Shown here piece after piece: positions 38,492 to 48,065 of a stretch of DNA of 49,728 nucleotides. Origin of the DNA: Deltaproteobacteria bacterium (lineage in GTDB: Bacteria > Lernaellota > Lernaellaia > JACKCT01); the NCBI GenBank assembly GCA_020845895.1, contig JADLEX010000125.1:1-49728 (forward strand), in the 5' to 3' direction. Both the position numbers and the translations under genes were made by a program. Numbering within the stretch: position 1 is the first letter of the stretch; every line of letters starts with the position of its first letter. The notes under the pieces are model-generated. The model had not been told where the DNA came from and searched no databases. It worked only from the letters and a program-made list of their open reading frames with translations.

Positions 38492-40100
38492 CGCTCGCTC
38501 CGAAACGCACCTCGCGTTCGAGTCCGTACCCGAACAGGCGATTGCGGTAGTAGTAGAGCAGGTTCATGTCGGTCGGAAACAGCCGGTCGCCGTGGCGCGT
38601 GAGCACGGGCTTGGTGTGGTAGCACGCGAACAGGCCCAGTGCGCGCTGCGCGACACGCTCCGGCTCGGAATTGGCGATCGTGTCGGAGATGCGCACCGCA
38701 CCGCGCGCGGCCATGCGACGCAGTCCGGCCAGCGTTTTTGCGAGATCGTCGAGCATGTCGCCCATGGGCAACGTGATGTCGTAGGCCGCCGCGCGCAGGA
38801 ATCGGTAGAAGTCGGGATCGGGGCACAGGGCGCGCAGCCGCTCGAAGACGGTCCACGCCAGCGCGTGCGTGGAAAAGATCATCGAGTCGGCCATGAACGA
38901 TTCGACGACGCGCTCGCCGACGAGGCGCGTGAACTGGGCGTTGCGGTCGGGATCGTCGACCAGTTCGCCCCGGCGCTTCAGATAGCCTTCGATGTCGATC
39001 TCGCGGCCGTGGGCGTCGCGCGAGACGCCCTCGTCGTCCACGACATTGCCGAAGGGGTCGATCGCCCGGCCGATCGTGATGTAGATCCGCTCGTCGAGCG
39101 TGACGAGATTGCGCAGGAAGCTGTAGATGCGCGTGGGCATCGAGAACTCGTCGTCCATGATGATGTACCGCGACTTGCCCGCTTCCTTCAGGTAGTCCTC
39201 GACGAGGGATGCGGCCTCGAGCACGAGCTGGTAGTTGATCGTGCAGGGGATGATGAAGACGCGCGGCTTCGCGCTCTTGCGCTTGAGGTTGTTGTAGTAG
39301 GCCTGGATGCCCGATCCCATCAAGCCGAGCTTGAGCTTCTGCTCCACCGCGCCAGACCGGCTGCGCGTGCCGCCGGGAAAAAACAGGTTGTGGTAGCCCA
39401 GCTCGATCGTGACCGTCGCATATTCCTTGAGCACGTCCTTGTAGAGCGAATGGCGCTTGAGTCGATCGACTTTGTAACAGCCGAGCCGCTGCATGAAAAA
39501 GCCAAGGAACCGGTGCTCGAACAGGTTCAGCCCCGCGCCGTAGGTGAAAGGCGGCAGCCCGAGCCGGTAGATCGCGTAACCGATCAGAGGCGAGTCCATG
39601 TTGGATTGGTGCGTGGGCGCGAGAATCAACGTGCCGAGCTTTTCGAGCTTGCGCATGCGGTCGATCTCGCCCCGAAGCACCACGCGGTCGGCGACGTCGG
39701 GAAGGTTCGGGAAATCTCGGATGAGCTTGAGCGGCGACCACGGTTGCAGGATCATTCCCAGCCCGCGCGGCAGCACGCTGGTGGACAGCTCGTAAACCGG
39801 TTCGCTGAAATGGCCCATGATCTCGTGGGCGTGGCGCTCGACGATGTCCACGAGCAGGCGCTTCTTTTCGAACTCACTCGCATGCGAGAAGCGGCGGCGG
39901 ATCGCGCCGAGCCACGCGCGGTCCTCGTCGCGCTTCACCGTGTGACGATCGGTGCGGACGCGCTCGTCCTCGAAATAGATCGTCTCGTGGATGAGATGGT
40001 CGAGGTACGCCTCATCGCTTGCGGCGGCGCGCGCAAGATGACGTTCCTTCACCCGGCTGATCACTTCGATCAGCACCTTCGACTTGTCGGCGGAGCGCAT
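38478..40100 (-). CDS. PlsB-like glycerol-3-phosphate acyltransferase
   Basis: A 540-aa acyltransferase of the PlsB/GPAT type, transferring an acyl chain to glycerol 3-phosphate or a related acceptor at the inner membrane. The catalytic HX4D box is HQSNMD at 164-169 (APTHQSNMDSP). The substrate-binding box is FFPGGTRSRSG at about 240-250, with Gly in place of the usual Glu of PEGTRS. VFIIPCTINYQ follows as a later block. It is shorter than E. coli PlsB. The ATG at 40100 lacks a ribosome binding site; TATCAT lies six bases before it. First gene of an operon with the GpsA-like and HAD genes. Confidence 0.87.
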   Translation of the reverse strand: MRSADKSKVLIEVISRVKERHLARAAASDEAYLDHLIHETIYFEDERVRTDRHTVKRDEDRAWLGAIRRRFSHASEFEKKRLLVDIVERHAHEIMGHFSEPVYELSTSVLPRGLGMILQPWSPLKLIRDFPNLPDVADRVVLRGEIDRMRKLEKLGTLILAPTHQSNMDSPLIGYAIYRLGLPPFTYGAGLNLFEHRFLGFFMQRLGCYKVDRLKRHSLYKDVLKEYATVTIELGYHNLFFPGGTRSRSGAVEQKLKLGLMGSGIQAYYNNLKRKSAKPRVFIIPCTINYQLVLEAASLVEDYLKEAGKSRYIIMDDEFSMPTRIYSFLRNLVTLDERIYITIGRAIDPFGNVVDDEGVSRDAHGREIDIEGYLKRRGELVDDPDRNAQFTRLVGERVVESFMADSMIFSTHALAWTVFERLRALCPDPDFYRFLRAAAYDITLPMGDMLDDLAKTLAGLRRMAARGAVRISDTIANSEPERVAQRALGLFACYHTKPVLTRHGDRLFPTDMNLLYYYRNRLFGYGLEREVRFGASDGTA

Positions 40101-40152
40101 GATCCGATGATAAACGCGCCCGCGCCCGGCGCAAGGCGTGTGCGGTGTGCGC

Positions 40153-41199
40153 CTATTTGCTCGCCTGGCACTTCTCCGACTTCGTCTTCCAGCGCTCCCA
40201 GAACGCATCGCGCCACTCGTCGGTTCCCAGACCGTCGGCGACGCGGGCGGCGAGTTCGTCGTATCCGTCCTGGTTGAGGTGGAAGAAGTCCTTGTCGAAA
40301 AATCGGCGCTCCGCGTAGTACGTCATCGGCTGTTCGACATCGACGATCGGCACGGAGGCCGCGTCGGCGGCTCGGCGGATGATGTCGTTGAGGTGCCCGA
40401 ATCGGTCGAAGTGATAGGTGAGCAGGATCGGCTGCGCGCCGATGCCCTTCAGGATCTCGATGAGCGTCCCGAGGTCGCGCTCGATCCATCGCGAGAGCAG
40501 TTCGTCCTCGAACGAGTTGAAGAACATATCCCAACCGTGCTCGTCGAGCGCGCGCCGGAATGCGCCGCCCTGCGTCCGCGTCACCTCGCGAACGGCCTCG
40601 GAACGATTTTGCGCGGCGATCTTGAAGACCTTGTCGAGCTGCAATTTGCTGTTGAGGTACTCGCCGTAATTCGCGTCGCGCGCCCGTTCGTCCCACTCCC
40701 AGAACGTCGCTTCGTGCAGGTTCCAGCGGTTGTTCACGCCGTACATGATGAGTGCGTAGTCGATGCCGGGATCGGGATGCACGTCGAGAAATGCCCGGAG
40801 CATGTTGATGCCCTCGGAGGTGTTCGTGCCCGGCACGCCGAGGTTCACGGTCTTCGCGTCGAGCAGACGGTAGTGCTCCTCGAAGTGTTCGGGAAAGCGC
40901 GCGGGGTAGGACTGCGTGGCGTGATCCGCGCCGAGTCCCCACGTCATCGAATCGCCCATCGTGAGAAAGATGAGCGACTTGCACGGATCGGGAATCGTGA
41001 GCTGCGCGGTCTGCTGTCGCGCGCGCATCCGATTGAAACGCAGTCCCGCCTCGGCGAACAGCGAGAGCGCGAGCAGCGCCACTGCGATGGCAACGATCGC
41101 ATGGATCGCGCGACGGCGACCGGATGCGAACGCTGAGGCCGACGAAACGGCGGGAACGGGCGCGGCAGAAGATTCGTGATTTACGTGATCCGCGGACAT
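40153..41199 (-). CDS. SGNH/GDSL-family hydrolase, membrane-anchored
   Basis: A 348-aa protein with one N-terminal membrane helix (about 31-48) and an extracytoplasmic SGNH hydrolase domain. Block I is MGDSMTWGLG with Ser84. Block II contributes the Gly of NLGVPGTNT and block III the Asn of MYGVNNRW. Block V is DFFHLNQDGY carrying the Asp/His pair. These are the four catalytic blocks of esterases and O-acetyl hydrolases or transferases acting on polysaccharides or lipids. GAGGGG lies six bases before the ATG. It lies 52 bases upstream of the acyltransferase gene on the same strand. Confidence 0.88.
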   Translation of the reverse strand: MSADHVNHESSAAPVPAVSSASAFASGRRRAIHAIVAIAVALLALSLFAEAGLRFNRMRARQQTAQLTIPDPCKSLIFLTMGDSMTWGLGADHATQSYPARFPEHFEEHYRLLDAKTVNLGVPGTNTSEGINMLRAFLDVHPDPGIDYALIMYGVNNRWNLHEATFWEWDERARDANYGEYLNSKLQLDKVFKIAAQNRSEAVREVTRTQGGAFRRALDEHGWDMFFNSFEDELLSRWIERDLGTLIEILKGIGAQPILLTYHFDRFGHLNDIIRRAADAASVPIVDVEQPMTYYAERRFFDKDFFHLNQDGYDELAARVADGLGTDEWRDAFWERWKTKSEKCQASK

Positions 41200-41338
41200 C
41201 GCCTGCCCCTCGGCCCCGATTCATCAATCATGCAAATTCAATCAAGCGCACGCAGACCCGAGTACAATGTACGAAAATTCACACCCGCGGCGCAAGACGC
41301 ATGTGATCTCGCGACCGACGGACTCGGCGGGCGTCGCT

Positions 41339-42514
41339 TCAGTACGCCCGCTTCAGAATCGCGAGCGCCTCGTCCACCGTCAGGTCCTCGGGGTTATACG
41401 TCACCGAGCCGTCGTTGATCGCGGCGCGGGCGATCTCGGGCAGCTTCGATTCGGCCACGTTCGCGTCGCGCAGGCGGTAGGGCAGGCCGCACACGCCGTG
41501 CAGCCGCCGCGAGAGCCGCCGAATCGCCTCGATCGACGCGTACGCGCGGTCGATGTCGCGCGCGGGGATCGGCGTCACGCCCAGCGGTCCGGCGATCTCG
41601 CCGATCAGCGGCGCGACGCGTTCGAGATTCTGCTCCAGCCCGAAGGGCAGAAAGATGTTGTTCGCCACGCCGTGCGGCACGTGACACACGGCCCCCGTGG
41701 CGTGCGCGAGCGCGTGCACCACGCCGACCATCGCGTTCGAAAACGCGATACCCGCGAGCATCGCCGCGTTGGCCACCGCGAGCCGCGCGTTTTCGTCGTC
41801 GCCGTGCTCCACCGCTTTCGGCAGATGTTCGACGATCAGGCGGATCGCCGACACCGCGAATGCGTCGGAAACCGGGTTCTTTTGCAGGCAGTAGAATGCC
41901 TCGACCGCGTGCGTGAGCGCGTCCATGCCCGTCGCGGCGGTGATCTTCGGCGGCATCGTCAGCGTCATGCGCGGATCGAGGATCGCGACGTTCGGATAGA
42001 GCCGGTCGGAGGTGAACGGCATCTTCACGCCGAGCTTCGAATTCTTCACCACCGACACGAGCGTGACCTCGGAACCCGTGCCCGACGTGGTGGGGATCGC
42101 GACGAGCGGCTTGAACGCCTTCGTGAACCGGTCCGCGCCCTGATACGCCATCAGGTCGTCGGCGTTTTCGCTCACGACGATGTTGATCGCCTTCGCCGTG
42201 TCCATGGCGCTTCCGCCGCCCAGCGCCACAATGCCTTCGCACCGCTCTGCGCGAAACAGCCGCGCCCCCGCGTTCACCGCGTCGCTCGACGAATCGGGCG
42301 GCGTTTCGTCGTACACCGCGGCGATCACCGGCTTTGCGCCGCGCATCGCCGCCTGCACCACCTTGAGCAGCCCCGCGCCCACCACGCCCGCGTCGGTGAC
42401 GACGAGCGCGCGCGTGACGCCGAGCAATTCCAACTCGTGCGGCAGATGGGCCAGCGCCTTGTGGCCCGACAGAATCTTCACCGGACAGAAAAACTCGTAA
42501 TACGACGGAAACAT
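41339..42514 (-). CDS. Iron-containing alcohol dehydrogenase
   Basis: A 391-aa group III alcohol dehydrogenase that reversibly oxidises an alcohol with NAD(P). The cofactor motif is GGGSAMDTAKAI at about 99-110, followed by IPTTSGTGSEVT. Metal ligands lie in the conserved GMDALTHAVEAF and GVVHALAHATGAVCHVPHGVANNIF segments. GGGGGAG precedes the ATG. The C-terminal 90 residues are the usual helical bundle. It lies 46 bases after an SCP2-like gene on the same strand, so the pair is probably one transcript. Substrate identity is not evident. Confidence 0.93.
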   Translation of the reverse strand: MFPSYYEFFCPVKILSGHKALAHLPHELELLGVTRALVVTDAGVVGAGLLKVVQAAMRGAKPVIAAVYDETPPDSSSDAVNAGARLFRAERCEGIVALGGGSAMDTAKAINIVVSENADDLMAYQGADRFTKAFKPLVAIPTTSGTGSEVTLVSVVKNSKLGVKMPFTSDRLYPNVAILDPRMTLTMPPKITAATGMDALTHAVEAFYCLQKNPVSDAFAVSAIRLIVEHLPKAVEHGDDENARLAVANAAMLAGIAFSNAMVGVVHALAHATGAVCHVPHGVANNIFLPFGLEQNLERVAPLIGEIAGPLGVTPIPARDIDRAYASIEAIRRLSRRLHGVCGLPYRLRDANVAESKLPEIARAAINDGSVTYNPEDLTVDEALAILKRAY

Positions 42515-42560
42515 GACCGCTCCCCCGATAGCGCCTGCAAAGCGCGAACGATTTCCCCAA

Positions 42561-43145
42561 CTATTCCGAACGCACCGCGTGCGTCACCAGCAGCGGACCG
42601 AGCCCGGCCATGACGCGCGCCTTGATCCACATCTTCGCCGGCGTCATCACCGGCGGGCGTTTGTAGACTTTACGCAGCAGTGCGATCGGCAGCACGTAGG
42701 TCTGCACGATGTTGAGTGCGCGAGAGATGCGCATGCCGTCGGCGACGTTGCCGTGGACGACGAAGCGCCGCTGGATGACGGCGGTGTGCGTGCCGAGCTG
42801 CGCCGTGAACGAAAGCACGGCGTCGTCGAGGCTCTTGAACAAAATCTTGATACCCGCGTCGGGCACGTCGCGCAGGCCGAGGTAACGCACCCGCCCGCCC
42901 TCGTTCTTCACGGCCATGTACGGGCCCGCGGGCAGCACGCCCATGACGAAGATGAGGCCGTCGTCCCAGTCGGCCAGCTCGGCCTGCAACTCGGGACACC
43001 AGCGCGAGACGAGCTCGAACGCCGCGCCCACGGCGGCCAGCGAACTGGTGACGACGACGGACTTGAGCGCGTGGCCGTCGGCGACCGACGACATGGTTTG
43101 CGCAAGACGCGCCCCGGGCGCTCCCACCACGGATTCGACAGACAT
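42561..43145 (-). CDS. SCP2-like sterol/lipid-binding protein
   Basis: A 194-aa soluble protein. The ATG at 43145 is preferred because GGAG lies seven bases upstream and an upstream in-frame ATG has no ribosome binding site. The middle and C-terminal part (IKILFKSLDDAVLSFTAQ, VVHGNVADGMRISRALNIV, AKMWIKARVM) resembles SCP2-type lipid-binding domains. These bind fatty acyl or sterol ligands in a hydrophobic cavity. The assignment rests on weak pattern similarity. It precedes the iron-dependent alcohol dehydrogenase and may act with it on a hydrophobic alcohol or aldehyde. Confidence 0.6.
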   Translation of the reverse strand: MSVESVVGAPGARLAQTMSSVADGHALKSVVVTSSLAAVGAAFELVSRWCPELQAELADWDDGLIFVMGVLPAGPYMAVKNEGGRVRYLGLRDVPDAGIKILFKSLDDAVLSFTAQLGTHTAVIQRRFVVHGNVADGMRISRALNIVQTYVLPIALLRKVYKRPPVMTPAKMWIKARVMAGLGPLLVTHAVRSE

Positions 43146-43381
43146 GAAAAGACTCCAACCCCGCACGTGCAGGCAATCATGTTACACGCCCGGCGGGCGG
43201 AGTCCAGAGAAAAACGAAGCGCGATCTGCCGTGCGCCCCGTCGGTGGTCCCGTCGAGCAGAATCGGTTTGCCGTCGAGAGGTCTGCGGCGAAGCCGGGAC
43301 GGCTCGTGATCTCGAGGCACCAAAGTTTTGGCGAAGGTGGCTCATCGATCTTCGCGGCGCAAATTCGCCGACTCCGGGCGC

Positions 43382-45973
43382 TCATAGATGGTCGGGCAGG
43401 TCCATTTTCCAATCGCTCATGAGGATCAAAATGCCTTCAACGATCTCGCCGTTGTTGACCAGCTCCAATTCGCCGACCGGCGTAACGTCGTCCCACTGAA
43501 AATGGTTCGAAAGGAACGACAACGTCTCGCGTTTGTAGGCCGTGTCAAGATTGTCGAGCTGATCACCTTTGGTCTCCAGCACCGTGATCCGCCTGGTCCC
43601 GCCTTCCCGCTGCACCGCAAAGATAAAGTCCGGATAGATTTTGGCTTTTTTCCACCCCTGAATGCCGTACTGGGTCCGTGCGACATTGCGGTGCCACCAA
43701 GCCAGCGTTTGTTCGCCATCGAGGTACACGGCCACATCCCGCTCGTCGGGATTCATCTCGTTTTCGTAGATCGGTGAGAAGAGGCTCTTTTCGAGTGGAC
43801 CGCCCGCCCGGTTCAAGAGTTGGCGTGCGTTCTCCGGTTCTGTTGTCTCGATGCTGAAAGGCATCCTCCAGTTGCGACCGTCGAGCCGGAGGCGGAACTG
43901 AATCCGCCCGGCGGCGACTTCGGCCTTGAACAGCTCTTCGGCGCGCGCGTTGCGCGCGGCATCGAGCCCTTTGCGCAACTCTTCGACAATCAGGCTGGCG
44001 AGCCGGCCGATCTTGACATCATCGAAACCTCGCGCCCCGAGTGTCGCGACCATCGCCCCGACAATCTCGCGCCCGACGAAAGGATTCAGAACAATGTCGG
44101 ATATCATCCGGACAGCATGGGACGGATCGAAGGCGAGGGTCTCCGCGTTCGCTGCCACCGTTTCGCCGATGAACAGCTCGTCGCCGTCATCCGCGAGCCT
44201 GATCCTCTGTAGCTGACTCTCCGCCGCCTGTGCGTTCTCCGGAACACGCTCCGCGATTTCCCGGGGATCAAAACCCCGCCAATCGACAGCACTGAGCACA
44301 TCCGTCTCGTAGTCCAACTCGCGCGCCTCGCCGTTCTCCACCACCATGACCTTGGGCAGGTAGATTTTAGTGGCGGCAAGAGCGGGGCGTCGCTTGATCG
44401 AACGGGCCGTCTTGCCTATCCCGCTCATATCGCCCTGCGTCACGCGTAGAACCAGATCGCCGAGACCGTCCTGTTCAAGACCTTCTTTGACCGCACCGAC
44501 AACAGACGCAGTATCGGCATGGTGCGTGATGACGTGGCATTCATCAAGCGTGTCCACGCCCGTCTTGAGCGCGCCGGGTTGCCGAAGAATGCGGCCGACG
44601 AGTTGCGTCATGGCTTTCAGGTTGGCGCTGGCCGCAAGGCTGCACAGCACATAGGCGAAAGGACAGTCCCAACCTTCCTGAAGAGCCTGCTTCGTGATGA
44701 TCGCACGGACGCGATTCGTCGACGACAAAAGGTCTTGGTTCTCGGGATCGTTCAGGTCGTTTTGCTCTGCGGTTTTAATCGCGATTTCCGCCTGATCGAA
44801 ACCGGCCGTCAGGAGCCAGTCCTTGACGTGTTCGGCATGGATGTGGTCGCTCCCGCGTTGACTCTCGCCCGTTCGCTCGACTTGGATCAACATGATTGGC
44901 CGGATGTAGCGGTTCGTGTCGGCGCGCAATTTCCGGGCATCGGCATCGAGAGCGTTAAGCTTGCTCAGCGCCTCATTCAGCGTTGCCTTCCAGTCAGTGC
45001 CCTGCCGGGGATTGAGGTTGAGCGGCATTTTGATCATGCCTTCCCGGTCCAGTTCGCGCCCCGTCACCTCAACGAGCACGTTGGCGTAGCGGCCTTCACG
45101 CGGACTGCGTCCACCGCGCGGCTGCACGTCTTGCGGCGTGGCCGTTAGTTCCAGCACAAAGCAGGGATTGAAGCCGTAAAGCGTACCGAATGCGAGATCG
45201 GAAATTGCCCGGTGCCCTTCATCCAGAACCACAACGGGTCGGATGCTCCGCAGGGCATTCCCAAGCGAATCCTTCACCATCGGAAATATGTCTCTGTAGG
45301 CGTCGAGATTCGGTGTGCGTTCTATCGCGGCCCTGTGCGCTTGTTGCTCGCCTTCAGGCGGAAAGAAGCCGTGAACGTCGCCGCGGTCCTGAAACATCTT
45401 GAGGGTTTCCTGCGTCACGCGATTCGCGGATTGCAGCATCAGCAGCATGATGCAGAGGTGTGTCTCCACGTCCCGCGCATCGAGCCGGTCCGCCTTTTCC
45501 ATGATCTTCACGCGACCCGCCGCTGCACGGTCGAGCGCCTGTCGGTAGGGGTGCTGGCGATCCTTCAGGTGCTTGAGCGTCTGCGTATAGATGGCCTCGT
45601 TCGGCACGATCCACAGGACGAAGCCGGTGTTCCGGTTGAGATAGCGGCCCAACATCCGAGAGACGGCCGAAACGGCAAGCCATGTCTTGCCGCCGCCGGT
45701 CGGCACCTTGAGCAACGCATTGGGCACGGGCCTGTTGCATCCGTCCATGCGCGGCGAAAAAGGAATTTCCGCACGAGAGTTGGGGAGTCGCCCCGCCGCC
45801 TTCAGCCCGTCCCAAGCTTCCTTGGCGAAATCCGGGATGGCAAGGCCGAGGTCCGGGTCTTCCGCCGCAAGCGCGGCAACCTTGTCCGCGCGTGCCTTTT
45901 TTTCTTTCAGAAGATCAAGGTAGGCTTCGAGCGTCGAGATCACGCGGTCTTGATAGTCGAGCCGGCGAAACAC
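43382..45973 (-). CDS. res: Type III restriction enzyme, Res subunit
   Basis: The ATP-dependent translocase/nuclease of a type III restriction-modification system, 863 aa. Superfamily 2 motifs are PTGGGKT (91-97), LDEGHR (250-255), LTATP (276-280) and QLVGRILRQP. The C-terminal nuclease has the PD-(D/E)xK pattern, with Pro781-Asp782 and Glu800-Thr-Lys802 (ETK). The start is GTG at 45973. GGAG lies eight bases upstream, and the product begins FRRLDYQDRV, typical for Res. It lies four bases after the Mod stop, so the two are translationally linked. No frameshift or truncation is visible, so the system looks intact. Confidence 0.95.
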   Translation of the reverse strand: MFRRLDYQDRVISTLEAYLDLLKEKKARADKVAALAAEDPDLGLAIPDFAKEAWDGLKAAGRLPNSRAEIPFSPRMDGCNRPVPNALLKVPTGGGKTWLAVSAVSRMLGRYLNRNTGFVLWIVPNEAIYTQTLKHLKDRQHPYRQALDRAAAGRVKIMEKADRLDARDVETHLCIMLLMLQSANRVTQETLKMFQDRGDVHGFFPPEGEQQAHRAAIERTPNLDAYRDIFPMVKDSLGNALRSIRPVVVLDEGHRAISDLAFGTLYGFNPCFVLELTATPQDVQPRGGRSPREGRYANVLVEVTGRELDREGMIKMPLNLNPRQGTDWKATLNEALSKLNALDADARKLRADTNRYIRPIMLIQVERTGESQRGSDHIHAEHVKDWLLTAGFDQAEIAIKTAEQNDLNDPENQDLLSSTNRVRAIITKQALQEGWDCPFAYVLCSLAASANLKAMTQLVGRILRQPGALKTGVDTLDECHVITHHADTASVVGAVKEGLEQDGLGDLVLRVTQGDMSGIGKTARSIKRRPALAATKIYLPKVMVVENGEARELDYETDVLSAVDWRGFDPREIAERVPENAQAAESQLQRIRLADDGDELFIGETVAANAETLAFDPSHAVRMISDIVLNPFVGREIVGAMVATLGARGFDDVKIGRLASLIVEELRKGLDAARNARAEELFKAEVAAGRIQFRLRLDGRNWRMPFSIETTEPENARQLLNRAGGPLEKSLFSPIYENEMNPDERDVAVYLDGEQTLAWWHRNVARTQYGIQGWKKAKIYPDFIFAVQREGGTRRITVLETKGDQLDNLDTAYKRETLSFLSNHFQWDDVTPVGELELVNNGEIVEGILILMSDWKMDLPDHL

Positions 45974-45977
45974 CGCG

Positions 45978-47831
45978 TCAGCTCCGTTCAATCCGGTAGA
46001 GCGCGAAGGGCAGCGGGACGAATTCAACAGGGATATTCTGTTCCGCCAGCATCTTCTGGCTCACGAACCGCGCCGGGGCGAAAACCAAGTGGCGTTTCTC
46101 ACCGTCGAACGCGGCGAAAGCTTTGGCGCGCGTAAGCGTCAGCGCCGCCTCCGGCGATTTCAGCCATTCGAGATCGGGCTTGTAGATCAGCCAGACATGC
46201 TGGCCTTCTGTCGAGCCGAGGTAGAAGTCGTCTTCCCGAATCGCAGCGGGATCGAGCGCATGGTTGGTGGCCATGTGGAATAATGCCGCGCCGAGACCGG
46301 CATAGGGCGGCAGGGCTTCCCCGCTCAACACCTTGTCCAGTTCGACGGGATCGCCGAGCGTGCAGTAGGTGAAGGAGCCGCCTAGTCCTTCCGCGTGTTC
46401 CGCAACTGTCTTTTCGCCAGTGACAATCAGCTCGCCGTCTTTCACCTCTTTCTTGATATGGTCGTATTCGTGGCTGTGGAGGTTCTCGATGCCTTCGACC
46501 GTGTGGACCAGCGTACCGGCGTTGCGAAGCGTGCTCCAATTCAGGCGCTTTCGCAGCAGCTCTGTCCGCTGTATGCCATTGAACTCGTAGCCATCGATGA
46601 CGCGGCGAACACGTTCTGCCGTTAAGTTGTCGGCGTAATCTTCCATCTCGACTAAGATAAAACGGCGGTTACCGCCGTCATGTTTATTGGCTTCGAGGAC
46701 GGCGTGGGCGGTTGTTCCAGAACCGGCGAATGAATCCAATATCAGTGCGTCATCCGAGGTTGCGATGCTCAAAACATCCTCAAGAAGACCCAAAGGTTTG
46801 GGAAAAGGAAACAAACCAGCCAGCCCCAGCCTTCCAAGCTCAACAGTCCCTTGTTCTGTTATATGTTTGTTTTCGGCCCAAATGGTTTTGGCTTTAATCG
46901 ACTCTTTTCTGTATTTTTCAAAAATTCTCCATTCTCCGGATCGTGTTTTAGATGCAAATAGGAATTCAGTTGAATTACTTTGTGTTTTATTTCTGCTCCT
47001 TTCTTTTCCCCACCGCCAGCAACTTTCACCGCCTGAGCTGTTCATAGGCAGAACCTCTTCCGCCCCATCTAGGCGATCGATGGAGACTATATGGTGTCCA
47101 TTGTCGTCGGAAAAGCCATCCTTCACGTAGAATGGATAAAAAAGATTTGACCTGTTGTGACGACCATACTTAGGATTTCGATTTCTCAATTCGCGAGCAG
47201 AGAAGATCCCAAAACTGTCTTTCATAGGAAGGTTATTGCCATCGGTGTCAATCTCATGTAGTGCCGAAAATTGCGTCTTTCCATAAACAATTATGTACTC
47301 ATGTGTTTTTGCAATTTCTTTGTAGGTCTGTCCGCGCTTGTTTGATTGGGTGACAATTTTGCAAATAAAAAGATTCTCTCCAAATACCTCGTCAAGTATT
47401 TCGCGAGCGCGATGTATCTCGTTGTCATCCAATGTGATCCAAATAGTACCTTCGTCGCTCAGCAGTTCATGAAGAAGTCGCAGCCTAGGCCACATCATCG
47501 TACACCACTTATCATGGCGAAGGCCATCTTCGATGCCGACGGGGTTGGCTGCCAACCATTCGCGGATCATCGGGGCATTGACGTTGTCGTTATAGCACCA
47601 GCCCTCATTGCCGGTGTTGTAGGGAGGGTCGATAAAGATGCAGTCCACTTTTCCCGCATAGAGCGGCAAGAGCGCCTTCAGGGCGTGGAGATTGTCGCCG
47701 TGAATGACCAAGTTGCCGTCGAGGGCGACGGGGCCGATGCCTTTGTCTTCTTGGGGAACGAGCGGACGGAAAGGAACCGCCAGATGGTGATTATAGACAA
47801 ACTCCTTGCCCTTGAAATTCAGCTCCGTCAT
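45978..47831 (-). CDS. mod: Type III DNA methyltransferase, Mod subunit
   Basis: N6-adenine methyltransferase and specificity subunit, 617 aa. Motif IV DPPYN begins at Asp68, before the SAM-binding motif I FAGSGTT at 368-374, the beta-class order found in type III Mod proteins. The region between them, about residues 150-345, is the target recognition domain. Its DNA (about 46800-47400) is conspicuously AT-rich relative to the rest of the window. The ATG at 47831 has GAGGAAGGG upstream; nine further in-frame codons upstream are not needed. It is followed four bases later by res. The recognition sequence cannot be predicted from what is visible. Confidence 0.95.
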   Translation of the reverse strand: MTELNFKGKEFVYNHHLAVPFRPLVPQEDKGIGPVALDGNLVIHGDNLHALKALLPLYAGKVDCIFIDPPYNTGNEGWCYNDNVNAPMIREWLAANPVGIEDGLRHDKWCTMMWPRLRLLHELLSDEGTIWITLDDNEIHRAREILDEVFGENLFICKIVTQSNKRGQTYKEIAKTHEYIIVYGKTQFSALHEIDTDGNNLPMKDSFGIFSARELRNRNPKYGRHNRSNLFYPFYVKDGFSDDNGHHIVSIDRLDGAEEVLPMNSSGGESCWRWGKERSRNKTQSNSTEFLFASKTRSGEWRIFEKYRKESIKAKTIWAENKHITEQGTVELGRLGLAGLFPFPKPLGLLEDVLSIATSDDALILDSFAGSGTTAHAVLEANKHDGGNRRFILVEMEDYADNLTAERVRRVIDGYEFNGIQRTELLRKRLNWSTLRNAGTLVHTVEGIENLHSHEYDHIKKEVKDGELIVTGEKTVAEHAEGLGGSFTYCTLGDPVELDKVLSGEALPPYAGLGAALFHMATNHALDPAAIREDDFYLGSTEGQHVWLIYKPDLEWLKSPEAALTLTRAKAFAAFDGEKRHLVFAPARFVSQKMLAEQNIPVEFVPLPFALYRIERS

Positions 47832-48011
47832 GCCGGACCCTTCCTCAAGCCGTCTCACGCAACGGGCGGTCTTTTCGCGTTTGCCGTTTATAGAACGAGA
47901 TCAACCGAAATTCAAACCGACCGGGAGTGCTGCGAGATGCTAGAAGGGGCAAGTCCCGAATTTGCCGGGGACACGATGCCGAGCAGGCCGATCGACCGCG
48001 ATCGGGAAGCA

Positions 48012-48037
48012 AAGCGGCCGGCTCAAACCGACCGCTT
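48012..48037 (-). terminator. Terminator-type hairpin after the Cys-rich lipoprotein
   Basis: AAGCGGCCGG and CCGACCGCTT form a 10-bp stem with one mismatch or wobble position and a six-base loop, 28 bases beyond the stop. The minus-strand tail (TTTGCTTCC) is only moderately T-rich. Confidence 0.55.
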
Positions 48038-48065
48038 CGTATCGTTCCGAAAAAGGATGTGTGCG

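Noticed and set aside
43146-43381. Possible small gene between the SCP2-like gene and res
   Set aside because: Short frames exist on both strands but none has a ribosome binding site with plausible protein composition.
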